DNA of 64,000 bases from Diphasiastrum complanatum (Eukaryota; Streptophyta; Lycopodiopsida; Lycopodiales; Lycopodiaceae), in the NCBI GenBank assembly GCA_029204225.1, contig CM055105.1, forward strand, positions 13,719,721 to 13,783,720, written 5' to 3'. Positions within the stretch are counted from its first letter, which is position 1; the number at the start of each line of letters is the position of its first letter. The notes beneath the pieces were generated by a model. That model made no database searches. It saw only the letters and a program-made list of their open reading frames with translations, and was not told the origin of the DNA. Of this stretch, positions 19,797-30,677 are shown in pieces. The translations under genes and the position numbers were made by a program.

Positions 19797-21218
19797 GAGA
19801 TTTGATGGTTATATCTCCAATTGAAGTTGTCGTTGTCGGTATTTCCCGAACGGCATCATGAAGTAGAGAATCAAATTCTCTATGTGTATTTGCAGCTGAG
19901 TTTAATTTTACACATAAAAAATTTGATACTCCCTCCTTATTTATCTTTACAAAAAGAATGTTTAGGCTCCAATGCCGACTGCAACAACCAAGATACAAAT
20001 GTCGATAAATTCATATTTATGAAAAAAATTTGTTCTTATTAACGCAATAAGGCATGCAACAATCCAGAATAAAGCAACAAAAACAAAAGAGCTATTCTTA
20101 CTTATTTTCATATGGAATCAAATAGAATTTTGCCATAGGACTACACTCGATAAAATAGACAGTCTTCTCAAAATGGGCTTCTTTTGCCTTTACCGCTCCC
20201 ATGAAAAATGGACTAACTACAAAAACTATACCATGGGAATCAAAACTAATACTATTCTGCAAAAATGAAACATCGGCCTCTACGATTGCGTCTGAAATTT
20301 CTGAGGTCTTATCTTTAAGCTCGGCACAAAATTTAGGACCTAATCTAAAGCTTCTACGTGTATCTGGAAGAAAAAAATAAAAAAAAATTGCCGAGAAGAT
20401 CAATTTTGTTAGCTAGGTAGACCTCGTATTGATTATAATGGTCAGGATAAAAAAAAAAACCTGGGCTGGATCGTATGGAATTCTCACAAAAAGATTATAT
20501 ATAGGAGGGGCAGAAAGAGAAGTGGAAACAATATTTACGGATTTCTCTGTTATTTTGTCTAGCTCCTCTTGGGTAATCAACAATTTTGGTGATGAAACCT
20601 GCTGAGGAGCTGGACGAATAACAGGAGGAGGACTGGGTGAAGATTCTCGATCTGAGTCAGATTCTCCAACATCTGACTAAGAGCTCAAGATGACATGGGA
20701 TCTTTAGGAGGAAGGAAAGCAGCTGGCCTTCGAGATCCAGTGTTCTTTGGGACAGCCTGCTTTCTCTTCCTCCTAGAGGTAGTAGGCACGTCGGTTCTAT
20801 CCAGAGGCAGGTTTCTGGAGGTGCTGGCATTATCTACACGCAGACCAGAATATTCGTCCCGAAGCCTTTTGAGAATGATGAAATCCTTTGGCATGATGGT
20901 GACACGCTTACTATGCACTACCAAAAGACAAGTATCCTCAAAAAACTGGGACAAAAAATCTTCTACAACACCTTGCAAAGCCTGCATGGCTGTCACGGCA
21001 AAACGAACATCAAGCCCAAGTAACAGAGTGACATTTCGGACAGATCGGTCGAAAGGAGCTCTAGGGATCAACAATTCAGTTGATCTCTGGTATTTTTTGA
21101 TCTTCGTAAGGCAGACCTGCTTCCTGTCACGCCTACGGCCAGTACCAGGGAGAACACGGGAATGGGATGGTTGTACAGTGGTGATGGCACGAGCGGTGGA
21201 TTTAGTCCTGGCCATCAT
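19797..21218 (-). pseudogene. Histone H3-like domain fused to Ulp1-like protease, copy B, protease truncated
   Basis: Exons are 20461-21218, 20102-20363 and 19797-19978 (minus strand). The protein begins M-MARTKSTAR, so the canonical H3 start ARTK is kept, including Arg2 and Lys4 but not Lys9. It continues with IKKYQRSTELLIPRAPF, LDVRFAVTAMQALQG, FFEDTCLLVVHSKRV and TIMPKDF. The linker again has LDRTDVPT and KRKQAVPK, then Ser/Pro-rich sequence. A frameshift after KDPMSS (near 20690) breaks the frame before SDVGESDSD. The protease part has FYLIPYEN and RHWSLNILFV (His codon 19972-19974), followed by LNSAANTH with Asn where Asp is usual. The exon with the catalytic Cys, present in copy A, is absent here because the convergent BAH-like gene lies immediately beyond. 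The protease is therefore dead in this copy. Confidence 0.82.
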
Positions 21219-21700
21219 TCTCGGAAGAAGAAAATTAACAAAAAGAAGTTTGAAACAAACAAAAGTGGATCAAAACAAAAAAATTTGCCACGAAAGGGAG
21301 CTTGAGATCGATACCAGCACTGAATATCGATTTTGAGCACAAGATCTACAGAGATTATATGCAGAAAAGAGATGTGCGCATGAAAGCGATATTGCACAAC
21401 AGGCGGTATCGGACTCAAGCGCACTGTGAGAGAGCGGAAGCCTGAACGATGAAAGAGCGCGCTTGAGAGCGATATCGAGAGCTAAAAGCAAGAATTTTGT
21501 GAAAAAAAAAAAAGGAAAACTTCAAAGGCTTATATATACAAAATTTTTGCACGTGTGAAAAGACGGCCGAGACACGTGTCGTCAAATGATTAGACCACGT
21601 GGAATGTCTGTACTGATTATGATATACCAATTATGAGGCCACGTGGGCTGAGACATGTGCGTGACTTTTTTTAGATTGTAATCATTGCCATTAGCCAATT
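21219..21700 (-). promoter_or_regulatory. H3-Ulp1 promoter and leader, copy B
   Basis: Read on the minus strand, a G-box CACGTG (21550-21555) is followed about ten bases later by TATATATAAG (about 21530-21539). This is the same arrangement as before the GGHK gene of copy A. The leader (21290-21500) is dense in related words: CGATATCG, CTCAAGCGCGC and GCGCTTGAGTCCGATACC (21405-21422, minus). The G-boxes at about 21592 and 21641 (CCACGTGG) extend the pattern. Confidence 0.5.
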
Positions 21701-21721
21701 TCTTTTTGCAAGACCTACCAC

Positions 21722-21925
21722 ATGGGCTACAACATCATGCGCAAGAGGGGTGAAAGACATGCTTCTAGAACAGCTCCTATTGAGAAAGAACAGCTTATCA
21801 GGTCCTCTGATGAAGAGACATATGAGGAGGAGCTCATTGAGAAAGAGTCCAAGGATGATGTTCTGCAAGTGATGATGATGATGAGAATTCTGGCGATGAT
21901 GCAAAGGAGCCTAGTGGTGCTATAA
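21722..21925 (+). pseudogene. hAT transposase C-terminal tail
   Basis: MGYNIMRKRGERHASRTAPI followed by an acidic DEETYEEELIEKE tail resembles the C-terminal end of DUF659/hAT proteins, after the dimerisation region. It is on the same strand as the hAT blocks at 16266-18290. The dimerisation domain itself is not found, so sequence was lost when or after copy B inserted. Confidence 0.5.
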
Positions 21926-23086
21926 GGCAGTTCCGAGGAGGACTAGGAGATGAGCATAGATATGTCATCTTAGACTTTGGACTATGTAGTTTACTAGCCT
22001 CTAGGAGTGGTAGACAATAGACTAGATGCAAGAGTGCTCACTACTCATGAGTCACTACTTAGTCACTATTTGGTATCCAAAGTCCAAATATTGATGATTG
22101 TATGTAGTATGTATGTACTATGATTGTCACTTATCAAAACTTAGTTGTGCCTTGTGATTACATTTCACTGACTTCATTTTATGACATTATGAAATTTGAA
22201 TCATGATTATTGTCTATATTTAAGCATTTGAATTATATTGCTTATATTTGTTGTTCTGATTCTTGAATCTTTAAAAAATTAGACTTTGATTTACTGTTGA
22301 TTCTTGAATGTTCAAACTTCAAACCTAATGAATCATGTCATGAGCCTGACAACTCAAAAGTCCCTTGTGACTTCATCATTCATGAATAATTTGAATTCTA
22401 TTTATTGCTTTCATACGAACTACTAAATTGTTAGTTATAAGTTGGAAATTGTACTGATCAATGATTAACAATAGCATGCTGCATAAGGCATCTGGAATCT
22501 AGATTCTCTAGAGTTTAAACACTTACTCTATGAATAATGATAATTGATATTGATGACGTTGTTGGCAAGAAGAGCATACCACATACTAAATATAACATAG
22601 CCTTCAATTATCAATAGTAAAGTTGGAACTTCGTCAGATAAAGCTCAATAGTAAAGCAAGTCTTTTTCAACTTTGGCAAATGCCAAAGCCATACTTGAAA
22701 GTTCAGTTGCTGCCAGCAAGTAAAGTTCTCCTTTAAAAAGTGTATGCTTGTGATGAAAAGGGCCACCAGTGAATCTACTAGTAGACTGTTATTGCTCTTT
22801 TGGAGGATTATTCGTCTTTTGAGCTTTGTAGGAGATAACTATTAGCATCACAAACTGAAGTTTTGTGGAAGAATTCCTCAAATTTCAATCATGACTCACT
22901 TTTCTATTTCGAGTTCTTTAAACTTTTTGCACGCAGCACAATTGTTGGCATATGCTAGCTTTACGGACAGATTCCCCAACTTAGCTTGATACTTATTACA
23001 AAGTATATGTAATATTATACAACTGAAATAATCTTTCTACAAAGATCTAGGCTAAGTCAAAAGTCTTTGCAGTTGACTTTACATGT
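21926..23086. other. Unassigned AT-rich spacer
   Basis: No supported coding frame. It contains many short repeats of the kind CTTGAATCTT/GAATTTG seen around the hAT element. Confidence 0.35.
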
Positions 23087-23229
23087 ATGAACGTAGCTAA
23101 CTTAGTTAACCTATCCACTAGTACTCAAATAAATTCATTCTGCCATTGGGTCCTAGAAAGTCCAACTACAAAATCCATAGATATACTTTTTCATTACTTA
23201 TCAGTCATATCTAATGGATGTAATTACCC

Positions 23230-23640
23230 ACTAGCTTTGAAGCATTCAATTGCTATTCGAAATGAACAAGAGCAAAAGGACCAAAATGTAGATGAAGGCC
23301 TTGAAGTGCACTTTTACAAGGTATGATGAGCAAACCAGGGGGTATAGATGTTATGATCCACTTGGACAACACATGCAAATAAGTCATGACATATTGTTTG
23401 ATGAGATCCATAGGTTTGGAGATGAAGAAAACCTTAAGGATAGTGATAAACTATCCAAGCTTCTCAGTGAGGATGAAGCAATTCCACCACCACATGAAAT
23501 TCATCAAGAAGATGATGAAGGGCGTGGTATTCCTCCCTTTGTGGAGACAAGATAGAGAGTGAGAAACAAACCCGCTGGATCAGAAAAGACTGAGGTTGCA
23601 GGTGACAAGAGGAAGGGAAAGGATGCACCCTAGGATACCT
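23230..23640 (+). pseudogene. Ty1/copia integrase C-terminal fragment
   Basis: The reading frame at 23292-23555 has YDEQTRGYRCYDP and ISHDILFDE. This matches the stretch after the copia integrase core, where 'F.GY....KGYR..DP....I.SRDV.FDE' is conserved, followed by the usual acidic spacer. Reverse transcriptase does not follow; a purine-rich run at about 23600-23625 may be a polypurine tract. The rest of the element is missing. Confidence 0.6.
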
Positions 23641-24100
23641 ATATTTTTAGAAAAAAAAAATCTTTGTAAGAAAAGTACCCGAGTTTCTTTTGTAGTTCTA
23701 TGCCACTAATTTCAATTTTATTAGTACTTCAAATTTTTCGTTTATAAGACTGTGTGTGCCATGTTGATGGCACGTACTATGTAGAGTCGGGACACGTCCC
23801 GTAATGGGGACCATATTGCCATGCAACGGTACCTTCTTAAAGAGAGACTGTATATATGTACTCAGTTATCTCTTTTGTGAATATCAGTTCATAAAGCATT
23901 CTCTTGGGTTGTGGAGTGATCTATCATTCAGTTGGTGAATGTATCTGATGCTTTGCTTGCTAAAGTAACTAACAATTACTACCACATAGATTCGTGATAG
24001 GTGTTTGCATCGGGGCACATATATTTAAACGAATTATGTCTAAAAGGTTTCTAGATACATATTATTGATTCGACTTGAAAGTTCTCCTAGTCTATTTTCC
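23641..24100. other. LTR-like non-coding stretch
   Basis: It contains TATATATG, GTACTCAG and TTGTGAATATCAG words typical of copia LTR R/U5 regions, but I could not find paired ends. Confidence 0.3.
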
Positions 24101-24119
24101 TATGATATAGCTTTGACGG

Positions 24120-24425
24120 ATTGGAGGGTCGATATTTCGATAAATCAAGATCAAGAACTAAAGAATGTTTAGACATATTATTAATCAATACATGATTCAA
24201 ATGCCCAAGTCTATAATGTCAAGTTAATTCTTTATTGATCAAGAATGAGCTGTTTAAAGCATGGTCAGTCACAAAATAGCATTGAGTACCCGAATAATGA
24301 TGTGACAGTAGTGTCACTCCATTTGTATGTTGCTTAAAGGTTTAGAATAAAAATTCACGTAGCTAGTCCTGAAATGGATGCTCCTAGATACAAAGAAGTG
24401 TTTGCCCTTCGCGCAATAGAAAAAA
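24120..24425 (-). pseudogene. Decayed copia fragment around the integrase zinc-finger region
   Basis: The minus strand reads NGVTLLSHHYSG, then HYRLGHLNHVLINNMSKHS, like the copia pre-integrase region in which 'LWH.RLGHLN...L' leads into the HHCC finger. Stops and frameshifts interrupt it. Short and degenerate, so the call is tentative. Confidence 0.45.
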
Positions 24426-25326
24426 ATGTTTGTGATCTCCATCTTCATTAGAAGATGCGTGCGTATCATCATTCGCGTTTGTTTGAAAGTAAGATTCAAA
24501 CATATTGTGCATTGCTTCATTGTGTTGTACCTCATCATTATCATTATTAGAATCAAGTGCATTACTCTTTTCTCCAATTGTATTTGCCTCTTAAAATTGT
24601 TTCATTCTTTGTTCTCTCATGTGTATCAAAACTTGACATTGATTGTAACTAAACACAAATGGATCAGCTCCATGGAATGGCATTCAATTTATTGGCTACA
24701 CATACTAAACAAATTCAATAAGTAACATACATAGAGTGATGAGCATTATAATGCAAAACAATGTGTCGTGCATCTTTTGCCCATCACACTTGATGCATGT
24801 GCACCATATTTTTATCTTGAAAATATTTTTCCAACGAGAAATAAAAATCAAGTACATGTATCTTTAGTATGCATAATTTAACTTACAGTAACAAATTCTT
24901 TATCAATGTGGAAACATGTTTATCCTTTACCCTATTGACTTAGTAGTGTCTTCATCGCTAGACTGATTTGAATCTTATTCATCTCCTTGTGGTAAACTGC
25001 ATATATGCACAAGTACAAAACACAAATAACATAAAATTAGTCATTTTGAAAAAACAATTATGTTTTGATTTTTAGGTAGTACGATTCTTATATGATTCTT
25101 TTGCATCTTTTTGTAGATTATAAACGCTCGTTTATCCTTTTTTTTTGTTATCACAGATTTGAAAGTCTAGCTCTAATAAGCATTACAGTTTTGTAATTGA
25201 TTTTCTTTTCTACTTCATTTCAATCTATTTTTGGATTAAGATTTTACATTCAAGCATTAGGGCTCATTGTAATGTATTGCACGTTATGAATGTAGTAATC
25301 ATATCGAGGTCCCACGGGCATGAAAG
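24426..25326. other. Unassigned AT-rich spacer
   Basis: No supported gene or repeat. Confidence 0.35.
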
Positions 25327-25872
25327 TGTCATGTACTTTTAGTACATGAATGCTTGTCAAGGCAATATAATATCCATTGTAAGCTTTGTAGGCCCAAAAG
25401 CAGCTATTAGCCTTAAGAACAAGGTGGTTCCCTCTTTAGGCCCTTCAAAGTAATTATTAAGGATAATAGGCCACTAAGGGCGCAACGTAGACTAAATAAT
25501 ACTTAACAAAGGCTAACTATCCTTCGAGATAGTTATGCTTAGTTAATTTAGGGGACTTGTCTATAAGTAGGCAAGAGACATCACTTTTGGGATCTTTTGG
25601 CTCATTTGCATTTGAGAGAACTAGGAGCTCCATCTCCTCTTCCTCCTTTGTGAATGTGAGCCTTGGGATCTTGATCTTGCTAGGTCTCATGTGCCCCATC
25701 ACATGAATCCATGTACTCCTCACTCTCCATTATAAAATCCATCTCCTCTTGAGCTTCACTTTAATATGAGCTTTGTGGTAGCTTGTGGTTATTGCTCCTT
25801 CAACATAGGTGTGGTGGTTGTCTCCTTGTTCTAGCTTGCTTGGCTTGGATTGAAGAGGTATGGCACATGACA
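25327..25872 (+). mobile_element. 5' LTR of a copia-type retrotransposon
   Basis: The ends are inverted: TGTCATGT at the start and ACATGACA at the end. TGGTATCAGAGC, the usual initiator-Met tRNA primer site of plant copia elements, follows at 25877-25888. The unit is 546 bases. No matching 3' LTR or clear gag-pol is found downstream, so the element is incomplete. Confidence 0.75.
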
Positions 25873-25888
25873 TTTGTGGTATCAGAGC

Positions 25889-28880
25889 TTAAGATCCAAT
25901 AGTCATTTGATTCAACATGAATCTCATTTCATTTAAAGAGTTTATTGCTTTTGTAGCTTTCTTTTTGCTAATTTTTAACTTTTGAATTTTCAGGTCTGTT
26001 CAGACTCATTTTTAGCATATAAATTCATTTTTAATTTCAATTTTATTCCATAGACTTTTAGAGCTGCGTTTTAGCTTTCATTTGCACGAATTTTCAAGCA
26101 ATTTGGGTATGAGATGCAAAAGTTATTGGAATTTTCCTAAAAGCTGTCAAAATAGGTGATTACAAATTCATTTTTAATTTGTTTGATTTTTTCAGATTTG
26201 ATTTGAGTCTTTTATGCTAGTTTCTTTATATATCCTTCCGATCATTGTCTTAGCTTTGATTTGATCCATATTGCATGTCATTTGGATTAGTATTCAAAAA
26301 GTTATGACAAATCTTGATTTCTAGCTCTAGTTTTACTAGTTTTCTTTCTTCAAAACTTTCACACCTGTTCTGTTGTAAATTTGACCTACCAAATTACATT
26401 CAATCATTGATTTGATATCCAAGATGATAGAGCTTGTTCTTAGCTTTTCAAAGGTACTGAGTTTGTGTGATTTCGATCAATATTGAGAGAGTAATGATCA
26501 AATTAGTGAAGCTGGGTCAGATTTGCTAGAATTCTGGAAAAAAAAAATTTGTATTTCTTGTGGAGAGAGAAGCACTTCAAAATTTCAATTTTGAAGTTTC
26601 TTTTTGCTATAATTCTTTTTTCAGTTTCTTCATTTTGAAAGGTTCATAAGTTTTTTACATTGTTTTTTTTTTCAAATTTTTTTTTTAAATTTTTTAATTT
26701 TTTTTTTTTTTGGAATATCTCTTTCAAGCGTGGGTGGACTATTCAAAAAGTTCAGGTAACCTATTTGCGCTTGAAACCAATACCCGAAAAAAAAAACTTT
26801 TTTTTATTTTTTATATTTTTCCTCCAATACCGATTTCGAGCGCGTTTTTTCTACTTTGCTCTTGTCCTAGTACTTTGTGTGCGCTTGAGTCCGATATCAA
26901 GTGCACAAAACTCTTAACTTGATATTACTTCCATAACTTTCTTGTTTAAGCTCAGATTTCAGTGGTGTAAAAACAAAAAGTGATCAAAACGATGAGCCTG
27001 ACCAATATTGCTTAGTAATTGAAATTTGTAATTATTATTTTTCAAATTTTTTCCAAAATCCTTTTTTACCCTCAGTCAAACTTCCTTGTATTTTATTTGT
27101 GTATTTTCGATCCTCATATCATCTTCGTCTAAGTTCGGAATTGAGTGGGTGGAGAAACTGTCAAGAGCTTATTTCTTTGCAAAAATCAAACTTCGCAATT
27201 TTTAGACTCATATTCTTTGTCAAAGTGATTGAATTAGCTTTGTAGAGCACGCGGTTTCGTCCGCTATTGTCTTGTGCTCTACCGCATTATTGACATGTAT
27301 ATTTTACTGTACTTAATCTGATAACAGCTCTTTTGTTCTGCGTTCAGATTTGTGTCAATATTGCTATGCTTATTTTTCATTCTGTATGACTTTCTTGTTG
27401 CTCAATCTGGTAATCTATTTTTAGCGAGTTATTATTAGTCTAGCGGTTGACGACTAATATTTAGTCTTGTCTTTCACGACTGATTATCAATCTAGCTCTT
27501 CGCGAATCATTTGTGACAAATAATTTGTCTAGCTGTTAAAGACAAATTATTCTTCTGGTGTTTTATTAATGTTCGGCTACGTAATCAGGACGACCATGAT
27601 TTCGATCACTAACATTTTGTTCATTTCTGATAGGCGTAGTCATGCTTAGAGAAAGAGTAATATAGCTCATTTCGCTGCGCACGAAACCATTATGGAAAAA
27701 GACAAAAGTTTGTCATTTTCATGCTTTTATCATATAGTTTTCATGGTCTCATGCATCAATCTTTGAATTAAATCATTGGTGGACTTTTAGCATGGTGTTT
27801 GAAGAGCCTTTTTGCCTCTAGATTGAGCTATTAGACTTTGCTTTTGGTTGCTTCAGACTCATGCAACAAATCTTTCTAAAAAACTTGCTACTGCACCCTC
27901 CAAATTTTGATTTTTGCTTGTTTCTCTTCTATACTGCTCATATGGACCTGATAGAAGGCTTCAATCATGTCTAATACATGTTTTATGAAATTTTGTTGAT
28001 GTCTCTCTAAGGCCATGCAAGCTCTTACATCCTTTTCTATGATATGACCTCATAGAAAATGCATCTTCAACTATTTTTCTGCACATTTCTAGCTCGCACA
28101 TGTGGATTGTGCAATTATGTGGCTGACATTTTGCTGACCTCATCTCCCTATTTATTGCAACTTTTGTAGCCGAAGCTATCAATGTTAAAAGTTTTGGTGA
28201 TTTTAGGATAGATATCAAATTTCGTAATTTTTGTAAAAGTACAAATACATGCCAAAAAAAACATAATGTGTTATGTCACTCCTCTAAATAGTCATGATTT
28301 AGATTACTTAAGAGTTTTCAAAATCATGCATGACTAATGTACATATGAGAAGTTTTAAGCCATGCACGAATATTGTCATAGATTACTGTGTGCAATGGCA
28401 ATTTTTAAGTTCCTATGTTGGGTATGCCTATATAAATGTCGATTTAGTAATGAATGGTCATAGAAATGGTACTGCTAAGATAACTCGATTTTACTACCTC
28501 TTAACATGTCGCATAGAAGAATCAACGATAATACCAATTTGAATAATATTCCATTTCATTTTGAAGCTATTACATATTATTATTGATTAATTTTTGAATT
28601 GTCTTGAGGTAGTGAAATGGTCTTCCAATTTTTTTTTTAATTTGGCGTAATTGGAGTTCACAACTACTTTTTATGACAAATTGAGAAGGTAGACCTATGT
28701 GTCAACTAAAATTATACGGTTTTTGTATTTAGGTAATGAATAATGATGACTAGTCCAACACCTTTGAGCATTGATATGGCAACAATTGATTATGGCACTT
28801 GCTAAAGTGAATAATTGAGACAATGTGTGTGACTAACAAATGGAAGTGTTACTCACACATGTAAACAATCTAGATTCTCC
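25889..28880. other. Very AT-rich non-coding region with a transposon-leader remnant
   Basis: Long T and A runs (for example 26660-26720 and 26785-26820) create spurious frames. The first part may be the leader of the retrotransposon whose LTR ends at 25872. At 26881-26898 it holds GCGCTTGAGTCCGATATC, the word found in the leader of H3-Ulp1 copy B and similar to copy A, with related CGAGCGCG and GCGCTTGAAACC words just before. This looks like a fifth, promoter-only remnant of that transposon family. No gene seen. Confidence 0.4.
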
Positions 28881-28888
28881 TAGGTTAG

Positions 28889-29023
28889 TGTTGGAAGTAT
28901 TTCTAGTGTGTGCGGTGGCTAGATCTACTTACGGGTGTAATATAGGAATGTAGAGATTCGTCCACTTTTTAAGTTTCTACCAAGTTTCAAATAGAAATGC
29001 TAAAATTAGCACAGTTGCTAACA
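28889..29023 (-). repeat. 3' LTR of a small LTR retrotransposon
   Basis: On the minus strand it begins TGTTAGCAACTG and ends TTCCAACA, 135 bases. It is preceded by a purine-rich tract GGAGGGGGAGA (about 29024-29036). It matches 30379-30495 over most of its length. Confidence 0.7.
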
Positions 29024-29035
29024 ATCTCCCCCTCC

Positions 29036-29815
29036 TTATTGGATTGGTGGTCCCACACCAATCGATGCCTTTTCATCCTGGATCTTTTGTGCTTCTTGGA
29101 GGCGAGACCGTTGCTGTCGAGAGTGGTAGATTGTCGTGCCGATGCCCTCCATCATTTTCCACCGTAATTTGTTCAGGAAGGGCATGGGTTTGTAGTAATG
29201 GAGCATACTCTGGAGAAAGTTATGGGTTTTCCATAGCTCCACCATATCAACGTGCAAGGCAAAAGTGAGTGCAGTGCGATAATAGAGCCTTGCAACGTTG
29301 ATATGGTCGTCTTGCATGCGCAAGGGTTTATTGATGTCAAGGGCAATTGGGAGTAACCCTTGATCCCAAAAACCTCTGAGTTCTGCCAGAAATGCCACTA
29401 GGCCGCAATTATCCGCAAAGTATCTGACGTCGCGATCAGGATTGCCATGGTGCTTCTGGTAGAATACTTGGCAGTTGGTGACCATGTCTTCGGCTAAGTT
29501 GCCGGTATCCATGCTTGTGAGCTTAGGCCAAAAGATTATGTTCTTGACCTTGGTGGCAGGAAACGGTTCTCACCTCGCTACTGGATAGTAATAAGGATTG
29601 GTGCGCATGTAGGAGGGAGCTTCGAGATACCATGCCATTGAGGTCTTACTTTGCAGGAAGAGCTGATGACGCCAGAGAGGTTGTGGATCCAGGAGTTTGA
29701 CTCCTGCTTTATGTGTCTGACACTGGTCCAAATCTAACAGTATGTAGCCACCTGCAGTTTCAGAATTCGCAGGTAGGACAACAAAATTGTGCTCTTTGCG
29801 AACGAATTCTTAGGC
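29036..29815 (-). CDS. Unknown protein inside a small LTR element
   Basis: The frame 29036-29512 is open for 158 residues. With one intervening TGA it extends to about 29815: EHNFVVLPANSETAGGYI, then SMAWYLEAPSYMRTNPYYYP. I do not recognise the product; there is no capsid, CCHC knuckle, protease or RT motif. Placement directly before the polypurine tract suggests either a diverged gag or a captured host sequence. The single stop may be a recent mutation, since both sides retain codon-like order. Confidence 0.45.
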
Positions 29816-30362
29816 TAGAGGGCGAATTCTAACAGAGAGTTTTGACTGGCAGATAGAGAATATGGAAAAAAATGTGATTTTCTAACAGTAAACGGGCAAA
29901 ATCTGTGAGATAGAATTCGCGGAGCTGTTGGAGGACTGATCTTGATGAGATCTAGCCTCAGTGAAGCCGGCAAATTCTAGGACAAAGATTTGGGTGAGAA
30001 ATAAGGGATTTTGATAGTATATCAGGCTGTTTTCTCAAAATCTGACCGTGGTCAGAATTTGCAGAGGTGATAAAATGAAAGATCAGGGTCTGTTAGGGCT
30101 GCAGAAAGGCTGGCAAATTCTGATATACCTTTTTGGCTGTGAAAAAGGTCACTTGGGTCACTTCTTTTGAAGAAAAATGCCCAAGTTGACTCTTTTGTTG
30201 CTTCCCCCCGGTTTGAGACGTTGCTTTGCAGCTCGTGTAGGACCTAGAGAGATGACGTGTGCTATTTGTTGGTAGATAGAGACAAGCACACAAGCAAACA
30301 TACAACACGGAAGCAAAAACAAAAGAAAAAGGAGAAGAAGCTAGGTAAAAAATACTTAAAAA

Positions 30363-30495
30363 GCGGCAACGACGCCAATGTTGGAAGTATTTCTAGTGTG
30401 TGCGGTGGCTAGATCTACTTACAGGTGTAGTATAGGAATGTAGAGATTCGTCCACTTTTTAAGTTTCTACCAAGTTTCAAACAAAAATGCTAAAA
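30363..30495 (-). repeat. 5' LTR (truncated) and primer-binding site of the small LTR element
   Basis: 30379-30495 repeats the LTR at 28889, lacking its last 20 or so bases. On the minus strand it is followed by TGGCGTCGTTGCCGC (30363-30377), close to the TGGCGCCGTTGCCGG primer site of plant elements that use tRNA-Asp. The internal region is only about 1.35 kb, so the element is TRIM- or LARD-like. Confidence 0.65.
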
Positions 30496-30677
30496 ATAAG
30501 AAGTAATGATGGAAGCACTAAGGCTTACCCAACTAGTGCTCAAAACGGAAATGAAACTATCTAAGGTGACAAAATAAAAACCCTTGCTAAGGCTTACCCA
30601 ACTAGCAAGGTGATTAATCTAAATTCTACTTAACACCCAAAGGGTGTTGATGACAATGATGATTTTCTACTCATCAA
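30496..30677. other. Spacer with a duplicated 19-base word
   Basis: AAGGCTTACCCAACTAG occurs at about 30522 and 30585. No gene. Confidence 0.4.

Noticed and set aside
19792-19998. Separate small protein starting MYLGCCS
   Set aside because: It is the second exon of the H3-Ulp1 gene; the apparent start lies in the intron before the acceptor at 19979.
20685-21218. A host histone H3 gene
   Set aside because: The protein continues into a linker and protease-like domain, contains introns, and a second diverged copy lies in the same gene order with terminal repeats. It belongs to a transposon.
26660-26922. Phe-rich small proteins
   Set aside because: They arise from poly-T runs; no codon or motif support.
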